64,000 nucleotides of DNA from Acheta domesticus (GCA_031308135.1 JAHLJT010009436.1:215239420-215303419), one strand, 5' to 3'. Positions 33,421 through 45,335 are shown, counted from the stretch's first letter. The notes: generated by a model not told the origin, from the sequence alone. Numbers and translations: made by a program.

Positions 33421-33830
33421 AAACCAATGGAATAATTGATGCAGCATGCGAATCGGAGTGGGCAAACTGAGGGCACACAATCTTGTAAAAGAGCCTAGTA
33501 CACCATTGGGTGCAGTAAAACGAAAATGAGACAGCAACAGAAGGAGACTACGTTGGTAAGAATCTCTGGCAGAGACAGACACAGTGAGACTAACGACGCC
33601 TGAAAAATAAAAAAGGTAAAAAAAGAGGAAGAAAAAAAGAAAGAAAAAAAATGGAAAAGCGAAAATAAAATGCTGCAGACAAAATTAAAGAACTCACAAA
33701 CAACATTTAATGAGAGATGTGAGATCGCATTTGGTGTTCCATTCGTTGGCAGCGGCGTTTAGGAAGACAAAGTTCTAACTGCAACGAAGGGCAGACAGAC
33801 ACACAACGGATGCAAGAGGACAGCGACTGA
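33421..33830. other. Purine-rich and A-rich non-coding stretch
   Basis: Includes an AAAAAGAGGAAG-type purine tract at about 33600-33670. This might be the decayed tail of the preceding element. Nothing else recognised. Confidence 0.35.
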
Positions 33831-35140
33831 GGACGCAGTCGCAGAGTCGTGCGAGACGAGCGAAGTGGGCGGGGAGCACACGGCGCAGGGCAGCGGCGGC
33901 GGCGGAGGGCGGAGGACGGCGGCGGAGGGCGTGGACCGCAAATTGATAACAGCGCCACCGCGTCCGCGGCGGGGCGGGGCGGGGCGGGGCGGGGCGGGGC
34001 GGGGCGGGGCGGGGCGGGGCGGGGCGGGGCGGGGCGGGGCGAGGACAGCAGGGTCCGAAGGTGAGGGGGCGCGGACGGAGGATCACAAGCGCTCCGCGGG
34101 CCGCTGTAATCGCTGCCCTTAAGTGGACATTAGCGGCATCGATCAGCCAGCGAGTCGGGGCGCCCCGCGCGACACGCCCACGCAGAGTGCACTCGCCGCC
34201 TGTCTGCCTGGCCCTCGCCCCGCCTACCACCACGATAGACGGCAGCGGCGAGGGAGCGGGGTTGGTGAGCTGTAGAGACGGCCGTAACGGGAGCGGCAGC
34301 CTATGCGACGGAGGCAGTGGCAGATGTGCCAGCAGCGGACGTGTAAGAGGTGCAGGGTGATAGGTGAGGGGACATCGGATGAAGGTCAGTGGGAGCGCAG
34401 AGTGCACTCGCCGCCTGATCCAAATCTGTCCCCGTTCCGCGATAGGCGGTAGCGACATGGATGGGGAGTTGGGGAGCTATAGCGACGGCAACCGATGCGG
34501 CAGATGCAGCAGCAGCTGCAGCGGCCACGGCAGAGGTGCAGGGTGATGGGTGCGGGAACGTCGAATGGACGCTCAGTGGCAGCGCAGAGAGCACCCGCCG
34601 CCTGGACCCGCCCCGCTCCCCGATAGGTGTGCAGGGACGTGAGAGGGGGAATTGGCGACCTGTAGCGAAGGTTACGACGGTGGCAACATCGGCCACAGCA
34701 GGGTGCAGGCGACGGCTGCAGGAACGGCGGGTGGAGGCCAGTGGGAACGCCTGGGCCCACCCTTGCTCCATGATAGGCGTTAGCGACGTGTGGAGAAGTG
34801 AGATGCAGCGACGGTCGTAGCAGAGGCGGCGGATTATGCGGCGGCGGTCACGGCAGGGGTGCAGGCGACGGCAGCGGTCACGTCGAATGGAGGTCAGTCG
34901 GGGCGACAGTAGAGACGTCGGGGGGCAAGAACGGAAAAGGCGGTGGGGTTGGTGGCTAGCGGCGGGAGAGCGGCAGCGGCGGCTGGTGCTGAGGCAGAGA
35001 GTGAGGGAGGTGGGTGCTGTGGGAGCAGGGGCCGCACAGGCGGCAATGGCAGCGGCTGCTTCCCTTGCGGAGAGAGGACATCGGATTGCCGCGCCCGCAC
35101 TCCCGAGGACCAGAGCGCAAAGAGCATAGCAAACATACAG
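33831..35140. other. Large GC-rich island (about 1.3 kb)
   Basis: Left part carries the perfect GGGGC array. From about 34150 to 35000 are degenerate duplications: GAGTGCACTCGCCGCCTG near 34183 recurs near 34398 and in altered form near 34585, with CGATAGGCGGTAGCGACATG / CGATAGGTGTGCAGGGACGT / TGATAGGCGTTAGCGACGTG following. These mark about three to four copies of a unit near 180-220 bp. Frames of 227 and 281 aa (minus) span them and are Arg/Ser/Ala/Pro-rich. No domain is recognised. Confidence 0.6.
33971..34040. repeat. Perfect 5-bp tandem array, (GGGGC)14
   Basis: Fourteen uninterrupted GGGGC units. It gives Gly-Arg-Gly-Gly-Ala cycles on plus and Pro-Ala-Pro on minus in all frames. Uninterrupted four-G blocks make it a strong quadruplex candidate. 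The array lies within a GC-rich island, with its G-rich strand on plus as in the other arrays of the window. Confidence 0.97.
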
Positions 35141-35810
35141 GCCCACGTGCTATTCCCACAAGATATGGAAACCCTCTATGCGCATTTGCGGGTTGCGCGT
35201 GAGATATGAAATTAGCAGAACGCTCGCACAGGCTTTGACGATTGTTATCCAAGTTAGCCATTAAATACAGAATGCTATAATGTCTGAAAAAATGCTAATA
35301 TTAAATAAAATCAGAATAGTGATATGAACTTAAAATAACAAGAAGAAGAAGATGATACTATACGTGTTTAATTAAGAGAATATATGCAGATAACACAAGT
35401 CTTCCTTCATTTGACCATTAAGAACTTATTTCCACAGCGACATATCTCCAAAAAATATAATTTTTCAGGAAAGGAAGGTATTAAAATTCAGCTTTATATT
35501 TCAAGAGAGGATGGACAGAAATAGATATGAGTTGTTTGGAAATAGGTTCTCTCAGTACTTTCCGCAAACGTACAAACAACACGAGTAAAATAATATTTGT
35601 ATTTCGAAACAATTTATGAATTTGCAATAGAATTGATATATAATATTTGCATTTATCTCTCCCACATCTTAGTCGCACAGACTAGCCACGTAAGTTCATG
35701 AAAGAATCAGTATAAAACGTACATTCATTACAATGTCAATAATGACGTTTTATCATAATAAACTCGAACACGTTAACAGCGCGAAATGAGTACGCGGGAA
35801 AAAGAGAGAA
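35141..35810. other. AT-rich non-coding stretch
   Basis: AT-rich, nothing recognised. Confidence 0.4.
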
Positions 35811-37170
35811 AAAAAGTAAAATTTGTCCGCGGGGCGGAGCGGCGTCCCCTCGAGATGCAAATCACGGGGCGGGATTACGTGTAGACACGACACTGATGCT
35901 CGAAGGCGCTGCAGCGGCGACGGCGGTGGCGGCGTCGGCTTCGGAGCGCTGAGCGCGAGTTCGTCGTTCGCATAATCCGGCGGGAGGGCCGCCCGCCCAC
36001 TCGCCCGCCCGCGCGCAAAGCGCTAAGGCGTCTGCGTGGACGCGGGGAGGCCAGGGGGGCGGGGCGCGGCCCGCGAGACGAGAGGGCTGAGGAGATGACG
36101 GGCACGGGAGGGGGGGGATTCACCGAGCGTAAAGCCGGGTTAATGTCTCAAGGCCCGATCCGTCGCCTCCTCCACTGGCGGCGGCTGCGGTGGTGGTGGC
36201 TCCTTCTCAGAATAATATTTAATCTAGCAATAACAGTTCCTTGGGCTCCGCCTCCATTATGCGCTCATTAGCGCGGAAGGCGGGCGGACGGGCGGGCGTG
36301 AGTGGCGGAGGTGGCTTCAGGGACACGACGCGGCGGGGGTGGGAGGCTGGGGGCGGAGCGACCGCGTGCGGAGGGGGGGCGGCGCCGCCTTTGTACGCAG
36401 AGACACCTCGCGGCGCGCCCGACAACTACGTAATTGGGTTACGGGATGACGTTTCCGAGGGCCCTCCCCCGCGGGAGAAAGACGCGGGACGAGGGACAAG
36501 GAACAGGCTTTGGGACAGGCGAGGAGGATGTCAGAGAGAGGAAGGGGGAGCGTGATCGGGTAGATCGGGTGGGGGTGGGGGGAAGAGGCTTGCCTTGATT
36601 GCAGTGGGTGCGTAATGGAGGTTTCCGTACCCGCCTGCACCCAGCCACCCTCCGGCGCACGCGGTGTGCGTACGCATCCCACACGCGGTCTCCCCGTTGT
36701 CTCCGCTCGGCTCATCCCTTCCCCCTGCCACCCCCTTCAACCACTCCACCTCCTCGAGGGCTTAAGTTCTCGCGATTGTTCTCCGGGCGAACTTGGCGAA
36801 CTTCCCCCGCGCCCTTTGAACCCAGGGGGAGTCGCCCTTGGCCTCGGCGTCGCCACCCGTCTCGTGCGCTCGCGCGCGCAGCCATATGCGGCGGAATCCG
36901 TCACATCCCCCCCTCCTGCTTCCGCTGCGGCGATGGAGTCTTCCCCAGGAGCAGGGGACAATTTTCGGCAACTGCGTCGCGGAAACCGTGTAACTATTTT
37001 ACTGCCGGTTACTAAATTCTGCGTGAGTTTTATCGCTCGTTCGCTTCTCCACGCGTTCCGGAACCTCCTCTCCTTTCTGTTGGCCAAAGTAGGCATGCCG
37101 CTCTTGTTAGATGCCTCAATCTATTATTCAGTTGGGCAGATTTCTCCTTCTCTTCGGCCGAGCGGAGTTT
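35811..37170. other. Run of adjacent GC-rich islands (about 1.3 kb)
   Basis: CpG-rich blocks at 35825-36120, 36155-36560 and 36640-36980, with short AT cores between them (ATAATATTTAATC near 36210, CCATTATGCGCTCATTAGCG near 36256). It contains an octamer ATGCAAAT at 35855. Frames of 104-188 aa overlap on both strands without domains. It may be a compound CpG island or regulatory cluster. Confidence 0.45.
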
Positions 37171-38750
37171 CAGCGGGCTGATGGGGTTGCAGAAAACAAA
37201 GAAGCTCTCGAGGAGAAATCAACAACCAAAATCATATGCATGAAAAAGCGGGATGCGAGAAACAAATACGTTTCAGAAGAGTCAGTAAGCATGTATCATT
37301 CAATTACACAATTTTATTGAAAGAAAATAAATAAAATGCTGAATAAAAATAATCTCAATATTTTTACCCCTTAGAAATGAAACATCTTAAGCAAAACAAT
37401 TTACAACATGTTTCCGTGAATGCTATTTAAATATTTCCTATTTCGTTCTTGAAATCTACTAGTGCTGTTGCTAATTTTAAAATACCTTACGTGATTTAAT
37501 GTTAATTAATTTTACTGTAATTTTATTATGTCCATTCTTTTTATTCGCAATGTAACGTTATTTTTTTATCAATAGAGTTTTATTTCTGCCCATGACTGAC
37601 ACTGATTATAACACCGAGGTTTCCCCACATACGCTCATTGCCAGATCCTGACGAGAGCTCACGGTCGCTCTTCGCTCCAGAAGGGGCACCCCGCGAGCCC
37701 GCAGCGTTGCCACATTCAGCTCACCCGGCTGGCAGATGGGAAACACACAGACAACCGCAACGGGTCCCCGAACATTATAAAACTGCCAGTAATCGCGACC
37801 CAAATGAGCTTACAAAACCGGGCAATAATGTTATATAATCCAAATGTAATGTACTTAGAGTAATGGTTGTTTATTGGCCGTGCTTTTAAAGAGGCGTCTG
37901 AACGATCGTTAATCCCCTTGTCGATATATTTATCAAATTTAATGCAGAGGAATGGATTCATAGCACAAAGAAAAACGCAACCCACAATTTGTATGAAATT
38001 ATGTGAATTTTGGTGGTTAGTATGAATTTGTTTTCCAACTAATGAATATCGCGGAATTATCAAACATTGCAACAACAGAATACGATTTGGAACAGTATTG
38101 TTGCTTCGTTCCGAATAGCGCCCTACTGGATACAGGCTTTCAATACGAGAGAAACATTATGAACTCAGACATATTGCAGCTGCAATACTGAATTACCAAT
38201 CATTACATTTGGGACAGTAAAATGAATTTTTGCAATAAAATCGCAAACAGCGTGTACTAAAACGTGGTCATATTGTAGAGGATAGATTTTCCTCGTATTT
38301 CGCTGTTTTCAGGAAGCATCTGTTCACGGTAACTCAAGTTATGCGTCAGGTTGCGCACTTTGTTTCACATAATTCTCCAGCCACAATCCCACATAAAATA
38401 GAACATTCCATAACAGAAGAGCTACGTGTACAATTTTGGTACTGCACGTTCTACGAATGTGGCCACAAACACGAAAAGAGATGAGGGCAAACCCAGATAT
38501 AATTCAGTAACGAAAATGTGCATTTTTTTTACACAGTTGCAATAATTATCCGTGTATAAACACAACACAGGAGAATAACGTAATTTATATATTGGTGGCA
38601 ATAACTAACCGTAGGCGCCGAAACAAATTTATTCATCGGTAGGCACAGTTATTACAGTGTAAATTAAAATCAGCATTATTCATGTGAGCGGAACGAACGC
38701 GATAAAAGTACACCTAAAATATGGTTAAGCCAAGGGGCTCAATCAGCGCA
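37171..38750. other. AT-rich stretch with a mid-GC patch
   Basis: AT-rich except about 37640-37815, which is mid-GC and contains the TGCCAGTAATCGCGACCCAA motif discussed in the findings. No gene or tRNA-like box recognised. Confidence 0.4.
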
Positions 38751-39120
38751 ATAAATCCGATGCGTTGGGCGCAACCGCCGCTGTCGACGGTAGCGCCACT
38801 GCGCTCGCCCTTCACCCAGCGACGCAGTGAGCACTACGCGGATTGTAACTGGACGAAGTGTCGGCCACTAACTAAAGTGGAAATTTAATTAACGCTGGAA
38901 CTGGATGAAATGCTTTGAAATAGAACTGCAAACGATTATAAAATGTCGCTCGATTTGCAACGTATTGCCTTAGGGGATGAATAACTAGTACTGATGCATA
39001 AAAGCACCAAGCTTTTGCGAATTCCCATGTTTATTACCTCAATAACACTGGAAGAGGAGGAGGTACTTGAGTTTACGATGGATATTTCTTTACATTCCAC
39101 AAATAAATAATGGAATTGAA
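38751..39120. other. Small GC-rich patch and AT-rich flank
   Basis: A CpG-rich patch at 38760-38830, followed by AT-rich DNA. Nothing recognised. Confidence 0.35.
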
Positions 39121-39125
39121 CAGAT

Positions 39126-39127
<2 letters not shown>

Positions 39128-39172
<45 letters not shown>
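39128..39172. repeat. (AAT)n microsatellite
   Basis: About 15 uninterrupted AAT/ATA units. On minus it reads as poly-Ile and is fused to the Pro-rich array frame to make a 267-aa artefact. The flank to 39440 is AT-rich and unremarkable. Confidence 0.97.
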
Positions 39173-39469
39173 TAAGCCCACTTTAACATTATATTCCACT
39201 TGCATAATACCACTCATATAAACATACTTCTTTGAACATTTGGAACAATGCAATGCACGAGTCTGATCTAACTCCCAAATCCGCTTACTTTCATTTCCAG
39301 CATTCGCGCGAAATGTCACGTTCCTCTGCACTGTAACTATTCCAGGCAACTCTTTCACGGAAAGTGCCCGTTCACCCCACGTCCAATGTGCGTCCAGCTG
39401 CAGCCGCCACCAGGTCGCGCAGTGTTCGTTTGGAGAGATTCGTTTGCGCGGAAGCTCATTTTCGCGGCG

Positions 39470-39665
39470 CGGGGGCGGGGGCAGGGGCGGGGGCAGGGGC
39501 GGGGGCAGGGGCGGGGGCGGGGGCAGGGGCGGGGGCAGGGGCGGGGGCAGGGGCGGGGGCAGGGGCGGGGGCAGGGGCGGGGGCGGGGGCAGGGGCGGGG
39601 GCAGGGGCAGGGGCGGGGGCAGGGGCGGGGGCAGGAGCTGAGGCAGGGGCGGGGGCGGGGGCAGG
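39470..39665. repeat. 12-bp minisatellite, GGGGCGGGGGCA
   Basis: About 16 copies of GGGGCGGGGGCA, with some units reduced to GGGGGC or GGGGCA six-mers. As a multiple of three it stays in frame and encodes Gly-Ala, Gly-Arg-Gly-Gln or Gly-Gly-Arg cycles on plus (107, 138 and 65 aa) and Pro-Leu or Cys-Pro-Arg-Pro cycles on minus (267 and 113 aa). All six frames open simultaneously, so coding is unlikely. It begins 15 bases inside a CpG island (39440-39760). Confidence 0.96.
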
Positions 39666-39760
39666 TCAACGCCGCGAGGACGACTGACGCGGGCACGGCA
39701 CACGCACGCGCACGTGAGGTGCATCCACACGCGCACCACGGGACAGGGCTGGGAGCGGCA

Positions 39761-40560
39761 TCTGTCAGCGGCTGGCGTGCAGACGGGAACGAGTTGGTCT
39801 AGGTATCACGCGTGTATGGGTAAAGGAGTGCTTCGTTGACTTTTTTATGAGTGATGTTAGCGAGTGATGAATGTACCTGGGTTGGAGAGATAAGTGGATG
39901 AGAAACAAACTTGAAGACAAAAGTGGAAGAGAGGAATGGTTGCAGCTTACATACAAAAATCAACTAAATAAATTAATGAAAAAACAAACAAAAAACACGA
40001 AACTATCGCAAATGCTTTTCGGCTACAGAAATGAAACAGAGTCGAAATACATTGGTAGGAGAACCAGAAAATAACAAAAGGAGAAGGCACGTACTTCCAA
40101 AATAATCTGAAGTACTAAAACTGATAATAAACATGAAATAAAACTATGCGAATATGACTGTGAAAGGAGGAAACAGTAAAGAGAAAGTTGCCACTCAGAT
40201 GAGAACGAGATTACAGAGTTTATTTCATTTATTTGTATCAGAACAATCACGGTATAAAACAACTATCAAGTACACTAATACAAAAGAGAAAGCACATGGA
40301 ATAAACATTTGTGTTAAAAATATATGAAAACATACACAAAGAGAGATTTAAAGAGTACGGAAATAAATGTTTTCATTGCAAAACAAACGAGCGCGACGAT
40401 TAATAACACAATAGAAATAATGTAGTAGATGATAAAAGACAAAAAATTTCGGTTGTAATTACAATAAAACAACGTAAGTTACACAACTGACAAATCACTT
40501 TGTTCAGATCACAAAGAATACACATTGAAAGCATTGGCAGGAAAAGGACGGAAGGTCACG
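39761..40560. other. AT-rich, A-rich non-coding stretch
   Basis: A-rich on plus. A 67-aa plus frame (39871-40074) is Lys/Asn/Thr-rich and has no recognised domain. Nothing else found. Confidence 0.4.
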
Positions 40561-40831
40561 CCGGTCACACACTGTCCAGTGGCAAGGAATGAAACCCTGG
40601 CTTGACTAGGGTCAGAGGGCGGCCTGCGTCGAGACAAGGCATGGGCGGCGGAGCGGGGGTGGCGGAGCGGGGGCGGCGGCACATGGGCGGCGGCGCGGGG
40701 GCGGGGGCGGCGGAGCCGCGGTCAGAAGGGAGCGGGCAGCTGCAGCAGCGAGGCCAATTACCTGCAGCGCCTCCTCGCACAATTACAGGGCGGCGCGGCG
40801 GCCGGCGCCCGGGGCGGACCGTGGGCGACCA

Positions 40832-40863
<32 letters not shown>

Positions 40864-41046
40864 CCTGCCTATGGGCGCTGCCATTGGGCGACAGCTGTGA
40901 AGCGCGGCCCGCGACTCGGGGGAGGCCCAGTTTTGCGCATCGGATTGATTCGTCGCGCGCCGCATATGCGTTGCCGCTCACCGAATTCGTTACGAGCGCT
41001 TGTGCTACAGCGTGCAACGTTTCTGTATGATGATAATATTTAGAAT
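40561..41046. other. GC-rich island with CCACCACCG triplets
   Basis: GGGGGCGGCGG motifs on the left (40640-40720) and a CCACCGCCACCACCGCC run at 40830-40863. The two are approximately complementary in composition. Frames of 168 aa (minus) and 142 aa (plus) have no domain. Confidence 0.45.
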
Positions 41047-41218
41047 AGACGAAGGGCCGTTCCCTGCTCATAATCGCGATTGAACGTCAAAAAAAAAGCT
41101 ATTGTATACAATAACCTTCGAACAAACATAATTATTATATTATTACTATTTTTTTTACGAAATAAGAAGCATGACAATAATTCCTATTTTTTATATCACG
41201 AGTTTTTTAAGTGCGAGT
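41047..41218 (+). repeat. Dispersed repeat, copy 1 of a 172-bp pair
   Basis: Matches 42611-42781 in the same orientation over its whole length, with about 80-85 percent identity by eye. Shared segments include AGACGAAGGGCCGTTCCCTG, CCTTCGAACAAACA and TATTACTATTTTTTTACGAA. The copies are 1.56 kb apart and enclose a GC island edge, a GGA repeat and SINE-A. It could be a short dispersed element, or the ends of a composite duplication. Confidence 0.9.
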
Positions 41219-41805
41219 TTTGTACATACAAAGACTATTTTCATCACACAGAAACGCTGTACTATGCTTAGAAAACGAGTGTAATGGAATGAGAAACATC
41301 CATAAATCCATCTATATATTTCACACTGTTTTGTCATGCGCCAAAGTGTTCTCTCACAAAATTGTAGAAATCAAACCAAAACGCAAAATTATTTATTTTT
41401 CGAAGTCTCACGATCAACAGACGACTTCCAAGCACTGAATTGGTAATCCGAATAAACAACAAAAATATAGGAAAAAAAGCCGCCTATCTCATTTCGCAAT
41501 GAAAGGGATGAACACACCATATTCTCGAGAAAACCCCCATGTGCAGCCCCTCAGCTCAATACAGAAAACGCACATCCAGAAAACAAACGCAGGACGAAGC
41601 ATCACGAATCGCCCACCCCACGTGTCTGCACGTGTTTCAACGACTCCGCAGCTGTGCCGCGACTCCGGCTTACAATGCCGCTTGTTTGCATGCGCTCTCC
41701 CCTCGCGGCGGCGGCAGCAGCAGTGGTGTCGACGGGGGTACAAGGCGCAGCGGATGCTCAATGGCGGCGAACGTGGTGGTAGCAAGTGACTGGTTATGGC
41801 GATTG
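41219..41805. other. AT-rich then mid-GC non-coding stretch
   Basis: AT-rich to about 41490, then mid-GC to 41800 with frames of 96-148 aa on both strands that lack domains. Nothing recognised. Confidence 0.35.
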
Positions 41806-41853
41806 TGGAGGAGGAGGAGGAGGAGGAAGAGGAGGAGGAGGAGGAGGAGGAGG
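41806..41853. repeat. (GGA)n microsatellite
   Basis: About 16 GGA/GAG units with one GGAAGA interruption. It gives poly-Ser, poly-Arg or poly-Glu frames. Followed by GTGATGG-rich sequence, the target into which SINE-A inserted. Confidence 0.96.
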
Positions 41854-41892
41854 TAGTGATGGTGGTGTTGGTGACTGTGAGGATGAGTTTGA

Positions 41893-42435
41893 CCGATTGA
41901 TTCGCGTTTCTGGGCGCGTGAACAAATGAGGTCATTAGTCCTGTAAGTGTAGTGCGTGTTTTTTTCTCGGGAGGTGGCGATGATCTTTTCCCCGCTGGAT
42001 GGCGAGATCTGGCGCCGACCTACCGTCGACTAGCGGGCTTTTCCCCTCAACCAGATATCTCCCACCAGTGGGGTACCACCCCAGCCGGAACAAGCAGTAA
42101 GCTCCCGACCGGTCTCCCGGCATATGTAGTAGTGCATTTTAGTGTGCGCGCGTAAGGGATAGGACAAGGAAGAGGAAGGAAAGATCGTGCGCGGTCCGTG
42201 GCCCGTTTGTTAGGGTACTGCTCCGGCATTCGCCTGGTGTTGATTGGAGAAACGACGGAAAACTACCGATCAGAGCAGCCGGCCGCTAGAATTTTCCTCC
42301 AGACAACGACTGAACTCGACCTAGCTGACAAGCTAGTGTCGACAAACCTGCCGCCGTCGGGACTCGAACCTAGAAGTTCCCGGTCAGAGGGACTGCAGTG
42401 ACATCAGGTTGATGCACTGAGCCATCTCTCCCGGT
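41893..42435 (-). mobile_element. tRNA-derived SINE (SINE-A), near-full-length copy with 10-bp duplication
   Basis: ATGAGTTTGA flanks it perfectly (41883-41892 and 42436-42445), giving a 543-bp element on minus. The 5' head begins at 42435 and carries a polymerase III A box TGGCTCAGTGCATC (complement of 42411-42424) and B box GGTTCGAGTCC (complement of 42360-42370), 54 nt apart as in tRNAs with a long variable arm. The body matches the plus-strand copy at 57038-57623 throughout. Its 3' part contains GCACTACACTTACAGGACTA and ends in a short AATC repeat. The length is large for a SINE, so it may be composite. The family name is unknown to me. Confidence 0.93.
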
Positions 42436-42445
42436 ATGAGTTTGA

Positions 42446-42610
42446 TAGTGATGGTGTGGTGGTACAGATGGTGGGGATGTAGAGATGGTGGTGGTACTGG
42501 GGGTAAGTTTATGGTGATGACGGTAACATTTTGGTGATAGAGACAATTGTAAGATTTTCGTGGCAGGAATGTTTGTAGTAGTGGAATTGCTTCAGTTGGA
42601 ATGACAACAG
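42446..42610. other. GTGATGG-rich simple sequence
   Basis: Continuation of the GTG/GATGG-rich tract interrupted by SINE-A. Degenerate GATGGTGGTGG motifs. Nothing else recognised. Confidence 0.5.
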
Positions 42611-42781
42611 AGACGAAGGGCCGTTCCCTGTTCATAATCACGATTGAAAGTCAAAAAAGCAATTGTATATAACCTTCGAACAAACAGAATTATTATATCA
42701 TTATTACTATTTTTTTACGAAAGATGAGGCATGACAAGAATTTCCATTTTTTTGTATCATAGTTTTTTTTTAATGCGAGTG
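42611..42781 (+). repeat. Dispersed repeat, copy 2 of a 172-bp pair
   Basis: Direct-orientation partner of 41047-41218. Differences are mostly single substitutions, a shorter A run, loss of part of a TTGTATACAA palindrome, and a longer T run. Homology starts abruptly at AGACGAAGG and fades after GCGAGT in both copies, which marks real element ends. No target-site duplication is obvious. Confidence 0.9.
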
Positions 42782-43320
42782 TGCGATTATGTACGCGTGC
42801 TTGTGATGATGGCGGAGGCGATGACCGAGAAATGGTTGTGCCGATGGCAACGGTAGCAACTGGGAACTGGGGAAACTGGAAAAGATGCGAAGAGGGGTGG
42901 GAGGTGGACGTGCCAGAGTAGCGACAGGGGCGCAGATGGTGGCATCGGATGCAACGGAGGCGGCGGCGGCGCAGCGCGAGGGAGTAGCGAGTGAGTCCCA
43001 GCGCCTCGCCTCGTCGCGGGACGGCAAATAAAAACGCGCGCGCAACTCCAACTGAACGCGGTGAGGAGGGTACTCCGCTAGCCGCGGTGTGCCGCGCCGG
43101 TTCGGTCGAGGAACACAACACCAGGCTCGTGCAGACGCCGAACACCCGTGTGCTCTCTCGGGGTTCAGCAATGGACGACAGGGGAGAAGGCAGCGGCCAA
43201 TGAGAGCGGAATGGGGGCGAGATGTTGCAAGTGCTAATGGTTGCCAAGCATCTCTTGTGATCGCGAATGAACGCAACGGGAACCATGAACCTTCGACCGA
43301 ATTAAGTCATCTTTAGGTGA
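42782..43320. other. GC-rich island
   Basis: CpG-rich from about 42890 to 43200. Frames of 197 and 168 aa (minus) are Arg/Ser/Pro-rich, overlap each other and run into the dispersed repeat, so they are not convincing genes. Confidence 0.45.
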
Positions 43321-45180
43321 TTCTGTAGGCTAAACAATTTTTGCTAAAATATGTTATTACATTACCTGAATGCTTGTTAACATAAAGGGACTTCGTCAAA
43401 TATTATAGTCATAACATGAATATTTTTCCGAAATTGGTCCATTGCAAAGGAGTAAAGGAGAGGATAAATAACTCCACTTCTCTCTCTTTTAGACCTGTGA
43501 GCGATAAGCAACGACAGCAAAATTTTCATTTGACGAGAAAGAAAATTGTAATTGCATCAAGAGCGATTTGAGAAACTAGAAATCATCCGCGAAATCAAAA
43601 TCAATAACACGATATCATGAGAAGTGTGAAAGACTAGGAGGCTTCGACAATGCGAGTACAGGAAAGCAGGAGAGACGAACAAAAAAAGAGGCTAATGAAG
43701 ACGACGGACTTTAAAAGAAGTTTAGGGAACCGAAGACCGAGCCTACACGTTTTCACATACAAAAGCCATTAAGATATCGATCAAGGATACAGAGAGGAGA
43801 GAAAATTGCATGGATGCCGGTGTGTTTGCAGCAATTTGGTAAGTGAACAATAGGTAAAAGCAAGACTGTTTCCTAGGGAAGCACACGGATCCATTAAGTC
43901 TTTCAGAACGAAGATAGCGTCACAAACTCAACCCCTAGTATTTTCACTTCGAAATAACTAGGGCCATGCACGAAAAGTATGGATATGGATATTTCATACA
44001 GAGTTTGGAGACTTTTGTTTTGTATTTCCATGATGGGACCAGTGGAAAAGAGGAATGTGAGAAAACGAGTACACTCTGAGGGCTGGCATTTTCCTCCATC
44101 TACTTGTAATAACCCGACAAGACACAGACGTTGTTTGGGAGGCTTGGTTTCACGAGGTTTCAAGGGAATTCAGTGAGCAACTAGCCGGCAGAAGTTGCCT
44201 CTAATAAGAAAATGAACAATAAACACAGAAGTCCAAACAATTTCAAAATACTTTATATTCAGTTATTCCGTCTCGACTAAGATTAGCATGCCGAATGCAT
44301 TTAACATAAATTTTCAAAAATTCACACATAAGCCAATGGAACATTTACAAGTGCAGCTATTCCCAAGACTGAAGGTAATGTATGATTCTAGTTCGACCCA
44401 TGGTTCTATTAACGACGAGAGGTTATCCATAAAGTAACAAAATTTACTAGCTTCCGTGAAGGCGGTAGAAGTTTGGATTTTATTAGCAAGCTATAAACCA
44501 GTTTCATATCTAGGTTATAACTGTCTTCAAAGTAAGGTCTCAATAGACGTCTATTACGTACTGCCGGCAATACGGAATAATATCACTAACTATTCACGAA
44601 AGTATAGCATATTTAATTCGTCTAAAATTTAAAATAACATTACGTACAGTTGAATTATTTTTAAAATCTACGGTACCAAAAATGTTAGAATTTCGTGGAA
44701 GAACAAAATAATCTGAATGTAAACAGAACAGGGCATTAAAAATGTTATCTAAGAGAAATGTTTATTTTTTCAATATAATATAAACACGCATGACTAGTGC
44801 AATTAAATTATACTACTACAGTACGGGATTGGTGTTAATATTTTGCAGCAAATACTCTGATTACCGTCTACATTTATTTTCTATTGTATTTCATTTGTCG
44901 TCCTGTGATAACAGTACTTAAATGCTGTTATGAAAGAGATAAAAATCTGAAAACATTGCACACTCTACTGTTGAATATCGTGTGTGCTAACGCAGTCCCC
45001 ATTTTGTCATTTCATCTAATTTCACACTTTCTCATACGACGACAACTACACACCCAAAACTTTCCATACGCTCAACTCTCGCTTTCTCACCAGAACGCGT
45101 AAAACGTCCTCTACCGTCCTTCCTCTGGTCCCACGCACACACCCCAACGCTGAACAAGACCGTGCTCTCAAGACACTCTT
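43321..45180. other. Long AT-rich non-coding stretch
   Basis: Nearly 1.9 kb of AT-rich DNA without an island, the longest such gap in the window. Frames reach 86 aa (43903-44163, minus) without domains. Nothing recognised. Confidence 0.45.
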
Positions 45181-45335
45181 GCCTTCCTTGTGAGGGGCGC
45201 CGCCGCCGCCGCCGCCGCCGCCGCTGCGCGCGCGGGTGCTCGGGAGCGGTCATCTGGCGCAGACACGCGCATTAGCATGAAGCAATTAAAACTGGACCGG
45301 CGCGACCGCGCGGGCGCTCACTCTCCGGCCCTGGC

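Noticed and set aside
34301..35146. 281-aa minus frame
   Set aside because: Spans degenerate duplications in a GC island; Arg/Ser/Ala-rich without a domain.
38936..39739. 267-aa minus frame with Pro-Leu repeats
   Set aside because: Joins an AAT microsatellite (poly-Ile) to the 12-bp G-rich array; no coherent protein.
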